DNA of 62,874 nt from Spirochaetales bacterium (lineage in GTDB: Bacteria; Spirochaetota; Spirochaetia; SZUA-6; DRHE01): NCBI GenBank assembly GCA_030615505.1, contig JAUWZD010000010.1, positions 1 to 62,874 on the forward strand. Direction: 5' to 3'. A program made the position numbers and the translations under genes. The stretch's first letter is position 1; each line of letters opens with the position of its first letter. Under the pieces are notes generated by a model, which was not told the DNA's origin, did not search any database, and saw only the letters and a program-made list of their open reading frames with translations. Positions 34,749 to 42,792 of this stretch are shown one piece after another.

Positions 34749-35405
34749 TTAGAACCTGAGACTTGAGAAGAGCCTTGACTTTGTCTGAAAGCGAAACCAT
34801 TTTCCTGATAAGCATCGCTTTTTTTCGAACCGGGTGTTCACAATAAAATCAGCAAACTCCTTAATCCTGGGGCAGTAGGATTCAAAACCGTTGATACACA
34901 CATTTTTCTGTGCATTACTTGCAAAGAGGGATTGAGCCATTGCCTGAAAACTTCCCCTGAGAGCGCTTTCCAGGGGAGGGAACAAACCTCCGGATTCCTG
35001 CTGAGAATAATTAACCAATGAGAGGATACCTTCTTTCCTTTTTGTGTAGATCCTGAGGATCTCTTTAATGAGAAAGAGTGTACCTTTGATCCACTGGTCT
35101 ACAGCGCTCTCAATAGCAGAGAAAGATACCTCCTGAAGCAGATTTCTCTCCAACAGTGGGGACTCAAGTATTAGGGCTTCATCGATCTGATCATATTGGG
35201 TGAGGAGGCGAAGAATAACATTTCGGGCAGATATTGCAGATCTTCTCTTCCAGTCCAGAATAAGGAGGTTCTCATTCCCTGAATCCGTGTTTTTTTCCGG
35301 GTTTGTGCATGCAGCCGCCACCCGGTATCCCTTTTCCAGATAGCGCTTGACCAGTTCTTCACCCAGGGATGTATCTATATCGGTTATGAGAATTACCCGC
35401 TTCAT
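34749..35405 (-). CDS. SDR-fold protein lacking the catalytic YxxxK
   Basis: A 218-residue protein that opens like a short-chain dehydrogenase (VILITDIDTSLGEELVKRYLEKGYRVAAA, with the TGxxxGxG loop degraded to TDIDTSLG) and keeps the SDR strand/helix order through SLVNYSQQESGG. Where the active-site YxxxK should be, it reads LESAL, and the cofactor loop has lost two glycines. It is probably not an oxidoreductase; it may bind something through the old fold, or be decaying. The gene is otherwise intact. Confidence 0.65.
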   Translation of the reverse strand: MKRVILITDIDTSLGEELVKRYLEKGYRVAAACTNPEKNTDSGNENLLILDWKRRSAISARNVILRLLTQYDQIDEALILESPLLERNLLQEVSFSAIESAVDQWIKGTLFLIKEILRIYTKRKEGILSLVNYSQQESGGLFPPLESALRGSFQAMAQSLFASNAQKNVCINGFESYCPRIKEFADFIVNTRFEKKRCLSGKWFRFQTKSRLFSSLRF

Positions 35406-35459
35406 TGCCGTTTCTTATTTCTTAAATCTTATCAGCATTTTAAAATCATTACCAGCTAT

Positions 35460-35693
35460 TTAAATACACAGTTCCTGCGATCGTGATTGAGCCATTCGAA
35501 CGATATAAAGACCCAGGACAATGCCGATGAGGTAGCCAATTCCAACAAGGAGGGCAAGCTGCCGGCGATCAACCAGATATAGCATTCCTGAACGGCTCAG
35601 CAGCAGTGCCGGGAGGATCATCAGTACACCGTGAATGAGTGCAATGTAGATCGTGCTCAATTCGCCAAACAGTAGAAAGACGATGATCTGCAT
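35460..35693 (-). CDS. Small two-helix membrane protein
   Basis: A 77-residue hydrophobic protein with two to three predicted membrane helices (residues 2-31 and 46-66) separated by a basic loop. No family was recognised and the ribosome binding site is weak. The frame is clean and hydrophobicity is organised, so it is probably real. Confidence 0.5.
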   Translation of the reverse strand: MQIIVFLLFGELSTIYIALIHGVLMILPALLLSRSGMLYLVDRRQLALLVGIGYLIGIVLGLYIVRMAQSRSQELCI

Positions 35694-35947
35694 TCTTAAA
35701 ATAAAAATATAGAGAAATGGCTTTTTCCGCCTGTTGTACCTGCCAATACCATAAAGTGAAAAAAAATTGGTATTTTAAAGGTAAATGTATAATAAAATAT
35801 TATATAAGACTAATTTTAAGAAATGCCCAGTATAAAAATTAAGTATGGTTCCAAAAGAATTAGTTAATGATCTAATAAAAATGAATATAAAAGCATTAAT
35901 ATAACCCACACAGATTATCATTTTTTCTATCAGTAAAGGAGTTTGTT

Positions 35948-37054
35948 ATGAAAAAACAAGTAATTATTTTGGCATGTGTGATCTTATTCTCATGTCAAGT
36001 AGTTCCAGGCAGATACAATACACTTGTCTCAACAAAAGACTGGGTCATGGGGCCATTTATTAAGGAAGATAGCTCAAACCCTTGTATAACTACACGTTCA
36101 GATACTACTTTTTATTGCAAAATAAGAAAGGAAACCATATACTGGGAAAAAAAGGATGTATTTAATCCAGCGGCTGTGGTTCGAAATGGGAAAATAAATC
36201 TATTGTACCGTGCTGAGGATAATCATGGTACATCTCGAATTGGCCGGGGTGTTAGCATGGATGGGTTAAGCTTTACGTGCGATTCTGAGCCTGTGTTTTA
36301 TCCTGACAATGATTTCATGAAAAAGTATGAGTGGCCAGGCGGTTGTGAAGATCCTCGAATTGTAGAGGATAAAGATGGTACTTACTATATGACCTACACA
36401 AGCTATGATAATAGTATAGCACGGCTCTGTGTAGCTAGCTCAAGGGACCTTATCAATTGGGAAAAGCATGGTTTGGCTTTTGAAGATGCATACAATGGCA
36501 AATATATCCATGCATGGTCTAAGTCAGGCTCTATAGTATGCAAATGTGATGGAAGCAGTTTAATCGCCACCTTAATCAATTCTAAATACTGGATGTATTG
36601 GGGTGATACAGATATTTACATTGCTATTTCTACTAATCTGAAAGACTGGACACCTGTAGAGGATGAAAATGGAAAGCTAAAAATTGTCTTTTCTCCACGT
36701 GATGGCTATTTTGACAGCCGACTCGTTGAGCCGGGTCCACCTGCCATTCTTACCAAATATGGAATAGTATTTATTTATAATAGCATGAACCTTTCTCGTC
36801 TTATGGGTGGTGATCCAACCCTTCCTGAAGGAACTTATGCTGCCGGTCAAGTCCTACTTAACTCCAAAGATCCAACTCTTCTGATTGATCGTACAGAATC
36901 TTACTTTTTATTACCTGAAAAGGATTATGAAATCACTGGCCAGGTAAACAATGTTTGTTTCCTTGAGGGTCTAGTCTATTATAACAACAAATTGTTTCTC
37001 TATTATGGTGCGGCTGATTCAAAGATCGCTGTTGCAACCTACACACCTGAATAG
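35948..37054 (+). CDS. GH130-like glycosidase/phosphorylase, predicted lipoprotein
   Basis: A 368-residue five-bladed-propeller-type protein. The start has a lipobox-like ILFSC (Cys 16). The body carries GH130 features: VFNPAAVVRNGKINLLYRAED near residues 74-94, SRIG...SMDGLSF, and GGCEDPRIVEDKDGTYYMTYT near 135-155; GH130 enzymes act on beta-mannosides, usually by phosphorolysis. An exported member would more likely hydrolyse, as phosphate-dependent forms are cytosolic. AAAGGAG lies 7 bases before the ATG. The gene is more AT-rich than its neighbours and stands alone, with no transporter beside it. Confidence 0.8.
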   Translation: MKKQVIILACVILFSCQVVPGRYNTLVSTKDWVMGPFIKEDSSNPCITTRSDTTFYCKIRKETIYWEKKDVFNPAAVVRNGKINLLYRAEDNHGTSRIGRGVSMDGLSFTCDSEPVFYPDNDFMKKYEWPGGCEDPRIVEDKDGTYYMTYTSYDNSIARLCVASSRDLINWEKHGLAFEDAYNGKYIHAWSKSGSIVCKCDGSSLIATLINSKYWMYWGDTDIYIAISTNLKDWTPVEDENGKLKIVFSPRDGYFDSRLVEPGPPAILTKYGIVFIYNSMNLSRLMGGDPTLPEGTYAAGQVLLNSKDPTLLIDRTESYFLLPEKDYEITGQVNNVCFLEGLVYYNNKLFLYYGAADSKIAVATYTPE

Positions 37055-37335
37055 TTACTATAATTTTATCTGATGTTTCTCCGGGACGAGTCAAAAACCA
37101 GGCTGCCGCAATAATTGAGAGTGCAAATTAAATAACGGGAAACGTCATGTCAAAAATATTTTCTGAAAAGTAATTAATAAATTTGACTAAATGGTCCTGA
37201 CTCAATAAAGAAATTTACTTTAAATGGAATGAAAACAAAAATGAAGCAAATTTAAAGAAAAGGTGATATCATGAAAGATGAATATGATCTCTCATTTATC
37301 TATATTTAAATGATTGCGCTAAAAAACATAAAAAA
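37055..37335. other. AT-rich intergenic stretch
   Basis: About 280 bp of very AT-rich DNA between the GH130-like gene and the antitoxin promoter. No supported gene was seen on either strand. Confidence 0.5.
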
Positions 37336-37364
37336 TTGACAAATAGCATAAAAATGAATATTAT
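37336..37364 (+). promoter_or_regulatory. Promoter of the antitoxin-toxin pair
   Basis: TTGACA (37336-37341), 17-bp spacer, TATTAT (37359-37364), 43 bp before the antitoxin ATG. Confidence 0.6.
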
Positions 37365-37407
37365 AAAATGCAGAAGAATGTAAATTTGTATGAAAAGGGG
37401 GTATTAT

Positions 37408-37647
37408 ATGTCAAAAACAGTAACATTAAGACTGGAAGATGATATGTACGAAAAAATCAAAAAGCATGCGTTAGAGGATAATAGGGCTATATCAAATTAT
37501 ATTGAAACTGCAACTTTAAGATATATGGAAAATGCAGATTACGTAGATGAATTTGAAATGACAGAAATACTAAATAGTAAAGAATTGATCAAATCTTTAA
37601 AAGAAGGAAGTGAAGACGCGAGGAATAGAAAAGGAAGATTTGTATAA
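37408..37647 (+). CDS. Ribbon-helix-helix (CopG/RelB-type) antitoxin
   Basis: A 79-residue protein starting at the ATG with AAGGGGG 6 bases upstream. The N-terminus KTVTLRLEDDMYEKIKKHALEDNRAISNYIETA is a ribbon-helix-helix DNA-binding fold; the C-terminal acidic/helical tail would wrap a toxin. It is followed after 2 bases by a RelE/ParE-type frame interrupted by a stop. It probably autoregulates its promoter. Confidence 0.85.
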   Translation: MSKTVTLRLEDDMYEKIKKHALEDNRAISNYIETATLRYMENADYVDEFEMTEILNSKELIKSLKEGSEDARNRKGRFV

Positions 37648-37649
37648 TC

Positions 37650-37940
37650 TTGTATAGAATATTTGAAACAAATCATGTAATAAAACAATACAAAAAGTTA
37701 CAAGGAAGAAATAAGAAGTTAATAAACTATAAATCAACAGAGGCAATATATTCACAATTAAGAAAAGAACCGCATTATGGAAATAATATTAAAAAATTAG
37801 TTAATTGGAATCCATAAACGTGGAGATATAAAATAGGGAATTATAGAATTTTTTATGAAATAAATGAGACAGAAAAAATTATAAGTATTACAACTATACT
37901 GCAAGAGAAGGCTCTTATTAGAATAAACAAGGAAATATAA
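37650..37940 (+). pseudogene. RelE/ParE-type toxin, interrupted by a stop codon
   Basis: The frame from TTG 37650 to TAA 37940 encodes 96 residues with the RelE/ParE pattern (YKKL near the start, then TWRYKIGNYRIFYEI, then a short terminal strand), broken by a TAA at 37815-37817, directly before TWRYKIG. One base change would restore it. The antitoxin upstream is intact, so the toxin has been inactivated, or the stop is a sequencing error. Confidence 0.8.
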
Positions 37941-38100
37941 TAAGACGCTGCCGGTTAGAAGAGCATGGATAGAGAAGAAAGACGTAAGCAAGCGGCCGAT
38001 AGGTGTGCCGACAGAGCTTTACATCGCTCGTTTGAATGGCGGTTCTGAGCAACTCATCCGCGGCGAAAAGATGAGGGACAACGAGAAAAGGAGGTATGCA

Positions 38101-38211
38101 ATGGGAGACAAAGGTAAGAAGGATAAGGACAAGGGTCGGAAACAGAAGATAAGCAAACGGGAAAAAAAGGCAAAAGGGAAGCTGGCGAAGCAACCGAGAA
38201 GAACCCCTTGA
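38101..38211 (+). CDS. Small basic protein, 36 aa
   Basis: A 36-residue lysine/arginine-rich protein (starts MGDKGKKDKDKGRKQK, ends QPRRTP) with a perfect AAGGAGG 6 bases before its ATG. Similar tiny basic proteins of unknown role, with Gln/Lys-rich bodies and a proline end, occur in many bacteria. The surrounding 37950-38300 segment is richer in G and C than the AT-rich genes before it. A longer frame upstream exists but lacks a ribosome binding site. Confidence 0.7.
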   Translation: MGDKGKKDKDKGRKQKISKREKKAKGKLAKQPRRTP

Positions 38212-38221
38212 CAGAAAGTAT

Positions 38222-38241
38222 GGTGAGGTGTCCGCCTCACC
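38222..38241 (+). terminator. Hairpin after the small basic protein gene
   Basis: Seven-bp stem ggtgagg/cctcacc with loop tgtccg, 11 bp after the stop codon. It is followed by cgtacgg, not a U-run, so it may be a weak or factor-dependent terminator. Confidence 0.45.
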
Positions 38242-38418
38242 CGTACGGTCAACATCGTCGTGTTCCTTGATGGACCGGCAATGACGGACGGTGTCAACTT
38301 GACAAGTTGAACAAAAATAGAATTAAATTAGGTATTCTTAAAGAGAAAGCTAAATATAAATTCAATGATGATTTCAAGGTGTTTCACCAGAAAAATTTGA
38401 ATGTTATCATAACAGGAC

Positions 38419-39153
38419 TCATCTCTTTCCCAGGGCGGCTGCATATATGGCGAACTGTTTCTCACCGTCAAACCCCATGACCCGGTTTAATTCATCATCA
38501 GAGAAGGCGCCTATAGCACAGACGCCGCAGTCAATATCTTCAGCACTTAAATAAAGATTCTGGCAGACATGACCTGCATCCAGGTACATATATCTGTATC
38601 CCCTTTCTCCATAGCGCCAGGTCATGCGATAAGCTACTGCCGACCATATAAAGGTTGTCGCACTGGTTCTGACAAAATCCTGCCCAAGGCAGGCTTCAGT
38701 AGTTCTGTCGGACAGCTCAGGTGCCGTGCTGATCTCGATCAGCTTATGAGCCTGGGCTAAAAACCTATACACACCTTGAGGCAGGTCTCTGACTCGATTG
38801 ATCAGAAGGTATGTTTCAAGGCAGTGCCTGGCTCCGGCAGAAGGAACAGTTCTGAAGGTGGCGGAGCCGGGTATCACTTTTTTTACGCCCTGAGTACACC
38901 ACAGCAGATAGGATAATTCTTCCAATTTAAGGGGCTTATCTGAGAATATGCGGAGGCTCTTCCGCTTTTCAATCGCTTCCCTTAAGGATATATTATTTAC
39001 CTTCACCTGGTCCGGGGCCGGAAGGTCGATGATTCTGCCTCTGTCTCCTGCCAATTCCAGGGGAGGCTGAGGCAGGCCCCTCGCCTGATCCGTCGGGGCC
39101 ATGTTATGATACTTTGTCCCTTCTATAAAGGCTTTCCCTGTTTTTTGATTCAT
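38419..39153 (-). CDS. SagB/ThcOx-type nitroreductase-family oxidoreductase
   Basis: A 244-residue FMN-dependent protein of the SagB/ThcOx family: EAIEKRKSLRIFSDKPLKLEELSYLLW near residues 58-84, TVPSAGARHCLETYLLI near 101-117, YMYLDAGHVCQNLYLSA near 188-204 and a closing GxDGEKQFAIYAAALGK. Some members dehydrogenate azolines in peptide natural products, but no YcaO or precursor peptide gene is nearby, so it is probably a stand-alone reductase. It is divergent from nadE. Confidence 0.88.
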   Translation of the reverse strand: MNQKTGKAFIEGTKYHNMAPTDQARGLPQPPLELAGDRGRIIDLPAPDQVKVNNISLREAIEKRKSLRIFSDKPLKLEELSYLLWCTQGVKKVIPGSATFRTVPSAGARHCLETYLLINRVRDLPQGVYRFLAQAHKLIEISTAPELSDRTTEACLGQDFVRTSATTFIWSAVAYRMTWRYGERGYRYMYLDAGHVCQNLYLSAEDIDCGVCAIGAFSDDELNRVMGFDGEKQFAIYAAALGKR

Positions 39154-39237
39154 ATTCTATACCTTTTTTCAATAAATATTAGTATAGCTAAATTAGTACA
39201 CATATGCTATATAGATATTGAAGATGGAGATTATGCC

Positions 39238-40875
39238 TTGAGAGTTGCTATTGGTCAGATCAACCCTGTTATCGGGGACTTTGCAGGTAATGAAAAAAGA
39301 ATCCTCGATGCTGTACGAAAGGCAGATGCCAGGGGAGCCGAGCTTATTGTGTTTCCGGAGATGTGCATCTGCGGCTACCCCCCAATGGATCTTTTAGATC
39401 ATGAGACATTTGTGCAGGCCAATCTGAAGACCCTGCGCAGCATTCAAAAGAACTCACCTTCGGAGATTGGAATTGTCTTAGGATATGTTGATAAGAACAG
39501 ATCCCGCTCCGGAAAGCATCTGGCCAATACTGCGGTTCTCATTCAGGACGGGAAGATTCTCCTGACCCAGGTGAAATCACTTCTTCCCACCTATGATGTG
39601 TTTGATGAGGCCAGGTATTTTGAGCCTTCTAAGAAGAGGCATGTCATATCTTTTAAAGGTGAGAGAATAGGCATTGCGATCTGTGAGGATTTCTGGTGGG
39701 AGGCAGACCCGGCATCAGCAACCCCATACTCGATTGATCCTGTAAAAGACTTACTTGATCAGGGGGCAACCCTTATTCTGGCACCTTCGGCATCTCCCTA
39801 TTACCGGGGCAAGCCGCAGATCAGACTGTCGCTCTTATCCCGCATCGGAAAGTCTTCCGGAGTGCCGGTGGTGTATGTCAATATGATCGGCGGCAATGAC
39901 AGTCTAATCTTTGACGGCCAGTCAATGCTGACCTCCAGGGAGGGAAGATGCGTTTTTCTGTGTAAAGCATTTGAGGAAGAGCTTAAAATAGTGGATACCG
40001 GAAGTCAGGGTGATGAAATCGCCTTAAGGGATGAAGATGAAGAGTTGGAGCAGGCCCTGGTTTTAGGTATTAAAGATTATCTTCAAAAATGCGGATTTGA
40101 TCGTGTACATATCGGATTGTCGGGAGGAATTGACTCCGCCTTAGTAGCCGCATTAGCCGCCCGGGCCATTGACCCTGACCGGGTAAAAGCCTTTGCGCTT
40201 CCATCCAGGTATTCTTCGCAAGCCGGCATTCGTGATTCTGAACAATTAGCCGGTAACCTGGGCATTCAGCTTATCCGGCTCCCCATTGAAGAAGCATTCA
40301 AAGCCTTTCTATCAAGCCTGGCCCCCATCTTCGCAGGTCGGGAGGAGGATATAACCGAGGAAAACCTGCAGGCCAGAATCCGCGGCACCTTTCTAATGGC
40401 CTATTCCAACAAGTTTAGTTCCCTTCTTCTTGCCACGGGGAATAAATCCGAACTGGCTACAGGATACGCAACTCTCTATGGAGACATGTGTGGAGGACTG
40501 GCTGTTATCGGTGACCTTTTTAAAACAGAAGTCTATGCCCTTGCCCGAAACCTGAATCGAAAGAAGAAAGTTATCCCCGAGGCAATTCTTGCAAAACCCC
40601 CGTCTGCGGAGCTGAAGCCGGATCAGAAGGATCAGGATACCCTTCCGCCGTATGAAATTCTCGATCAGATACTTAAGCTCTACATCGTACATAACCACAG
40701 CTTTGAGGAGATTACCAGAAAGGGATTTGAACCTTCCTTAGTGAGGGAGGTTTTGACCAGGGTAGGGCGTGCCGAGTACAAGAGGAGGCAGGCCCCGCCT
40801 GTGCTAAAGATCAGTCCCAGGGCCTTTGGAACGGGACGACGCATACCCATCGCCCGGGAGATCTATGAGGCCTGA
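39238..40875 (+). CDS. nadE: Glutamine-dependent NAD+ synthetase
   Basis: A 545-residue enzyme converting nicotinic acid adenine dinucleotide to NAD+ with glutamine as nitrogen donor. Residues 1-245 are a nitrilase-type glutaminase with Glu (VFPEMC), Lys (KSLLPTYDVFDE) and Cys (GIAICEDFWWE) of the triad. The C-terminal half is an NAD synthase with the ATP-binding SGGIDSAL and the closing FGTGRRIPI. Translation is set at TTG 39238, with GGAG upstream and the first strand RVAIGQINP; a longer frame to 39106 would run through the control region. Confidence 0.95.
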   Translation: MRVAIGQINPVIGDFAGNEKRILDAVRKADARGAELIVFPEMCICGYPPMDLLDHETFVQANLKTLRSIQKNSPSEIGIVLGYVDKNRSRSGKHLANTAVLIQDGKILLTQVKSLLPTYDVFDEARYFEPSKKRHVISFKGERIGIAICEDFWWEADPASATPYSIDPVKDLLDQGATLILAPSASPYYRGKPQIRLSLLSRIGKSSGVPVVYVNMIGGNDSLIFDGQSMLTSREGRCVFLCKAFEEELKIVDTGSQGDEIALRDEDEELEQALVLGIKDYLQKCGFDRVHIGLSGGIDSALVAALAARAIDPDRVKAFALPSRYSSQAGIRDSEQLAGNLGIQLIRLPIEEAFKAFLSSLAPIFAGREEDITEENLQARIRGTFLMAYSNKFSSLLLATGNKSELATGYATLYGDMCGGLAVIGDLFKTEVYALARNLNRKKKVIPEAILAKPPSAELKPDQKDQDTLPPYEILDQILKLYIVHNHSFEEITRKGFEPSLVREVLTRVGRAEYKRRQAPPVLKISPRAFGTGRRIPIAREIYEA

Positions 40876-42680
40876 TCTAAGGGGATGATTCCGGGGAACT
40901 CCTCCATGACTTTTAAAAGATAGTAAGCCTCCCGGACGAATCGGTGTGTGTCGATGGGTCCTATGCTCCCTTCACTATCTATATAGGATGTGCCCAGTGG
41001 TTGTTGGATAGAGAAGCCAATTAGCCGGCCCACAATGCCTTTTATCCATTCTGAAGTTGGTCTTCCGGTGATCAGACTATCTAAGCTCAACAGCAGGTAG
41101 GAGTACTCAAATCCCTGGAATAAGAGGCGGTGAGTAGCCGTGGATTCTAAAGTTCCTCCCATCGTATTCAAAATACCTGTAGAAGGCTTCCGGTTCAGAT
41201 AGATCCATGGTAAAAGAAGGTTAAAGTACACCTTAATGTTTTCAACGCGAAAACCTGATCCACTTAAGAGAACAGCGTTTTTTGCTAAAAGAAGTGCTGT
41301 CCGGGAGTCGGAGGTAACAGGCAGGGGCGGAGATACATTATAGAAATATTTGTCTCTCATGGTAAGGATTGCTTTTTTATAATAATCTCTTCCTGTTAGT
41401 TTATAGAATTCAATAAGGGGGCTTATCAGTTCAAGAACTCCAGGTCCGCTTTTAACGGGCATCAGGGAATCGGGGAGAAGCGCGGAGCCGAGATTCGTTA
41501 AATGCTTTTGAGTATCGAAAAAGGCGCCTATCAGGCGGGAAGCGGCTTCTATGTATTTTTTTCCATAGAGGCCCTTTGCTTTGATTTGATCGACCAGCTT
41601 AATAAGAAATACCGAAACTCCGGCTGCCTGTTCTAAAGAGATAACAGGGATTCCGGACTTTCTCTTTCCCATTGTTTGATTTATTCCTATCCAGGCTTCG
41701 TCTTCTAAGCTGAAACTCTCAAAAAAGAGACCGGACGGATGCTGTCCCTGTAGGGAAAAATCTGCTAAACGTAGAGAGGTTTCTATTAAGTCTTTATCAT
41801 GAGCAAAATGCTTGTTAATAATCAGAGAGAGACCGGCACTGGCATAGGAGGAGAGGATCGAAGAGTTTGCTGTCCTTCGCAGGCCGTAAAATCCTTTTTT
41901 AGAAAAAAGATGCCGGGAGAGGCATTCACGTATTCCGCTGGAGAGGAGCTTAATCAGGTAATTATTTAAATTCTTTAAAGGAGCATGATTATAATTTTTA
42001 ATTCTTTTCAGGGCTGCGGTAAGACCCTGTTTATGAATCTCTTGTTGAGAAGAAGTGACTACATTTAGCCTCAATCCATATTCGAATCCACCCTGTGAGT
42101 GAAATACCTGCTCTTCATTAGAGCTCTTATCTGCCGGCGGAAAATAAAGCTCAACTCGAAGATATTTTTCATCTTCTATTTGAACCTTTTTTAAACAGAT
42201 ATTTCCCAGGTCTTTATCGCTTTTTGGGGGGTCTAAAAAAATCAGCACTGAAGCGGGATCGGCATAGATAAACAGGGAACAGGGATAAGATGTCTGTTCC
42301 CCGGGAACACAGATGGTTTCCTTTTCAGATATAGCAGGGATAATATCGCCTGCAGATGAGGATGCCGGAAGTCCGGTCCGGGTGCAGGGAAAGAGATAGG
42401 ATACAGGGGAAAGGCCTTGAAAATCGAGGCAGAAAGAGAGAGTAAAATCTCCAGGGGGTATTATGGACCAGCTTCTTTCAATTGAGATACCGTTTTCTGT
42501 TTCAAAGAAGCAGTCCCGAATGGTTGAGGTTAGGAAATAGGCAATCACATAATCTTCCCTGGAAGTGATACTTGCCGGTAGTCGTTCTTCGCCGTTCCAG
42601 AAAAGGCTGTAGCGAAGAAAAAAGCTTAAGTCTTTTTTCCGTATTTCCACAGTTCTGAAATCAGACTGTTTTATTCTCAT
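40863..42680 (-). CDS. Large unrecognised protein, possible alpha/alpha-toroid domain
   Basis: About 605 residues from the ATG preceded by AAGGA at 7 bases; a TTG 54 bases upstream could also be used. There is no signal peptide. The N-terminal 200 residues are beta-rich, and the remainder is a series of helical hairpins with repeated small-hydrophobic patterns (SYASAGLSLIINKHF, LEQAAGVSVFLIKLV, SPLIEFYKLTGRDYYKKAI), which recalls six-hairpin glycosidase-like toroids. It overlaps nadE by 13 bp, tail to tail. No catalytic residues could be assigned. Confidence 0.65.
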   Translation of the reverse strand: MRIKQSDFRTVEIRKKDLSFFLRYSLFWNGEERLPASITSREDYVIAYFLTSTIRDCFFETENGISIERSWSIIPPGDFTLSFCLDFQGLSPVSYLFPCTRTGLPASSSAGDIIPAISEKETICVPGEQTSYPCSLFIYADPASVLIFLDPPKSDKDLGNICLKKVQIEDEKYLRVELYFPPADKSSNEEQVFHSQGGFEYGLRLNVVTSSQQEIHKQGLTAALKRIKNYNHAPLKNLNNYLIKLLSSGIRECLSRHLFSKKGFYGLRRTANSSILSSYASAGLSLIINKHFAHDKDLIETSLRLADFSLQGQHPSGLFFESFSLEDEAWIGINQTMGKRKSGIPVISLEQAAGVSVFLIKLVDQIKAKGLYGKKYIEAASRLIGAFFDTQKHLTNLGSALLPDSLMPVKSGPGVLELISPLIEFYKLTGRDYYKKAILTMRDKYFYNVSPPLPVTSDSRTALLLAKNAVLLSGSGFRVENIKVYFNLLLPWIYLNRKPSTGILNTMGGTLESTATHRLLFQGFEYSYLLLSLDSLITGRPTSEWIKGIVGRLIGFSIQQPLGTSYIDSEGSIGPIDTHRFVREAYYLLKVMEEFPGIIPLDQAS

Positions 42681-42792
42681 AGATATATCCTTAGCATAAG
42701 ATGGCATGGAATTCCAGTCATTGCACTGATACAATACTTAAAGCATTTCAAGCTTGAAGTTTGGGTAAAAAGCGGTCAGAATCACATCTATA

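Noticed and set aside
38005..38100. N-terminal extension of the 36-aa basic protein
   Set aside because: No ribosome binding site, and it includes the real one as coding sequence.
39106..39237. 132-bp N-terminal extension of nadE
   Set aside because: It would cross the intergenic control region, adds a hydrophobic segment unlike NadE, and the TTG at 39238 matches the family start.
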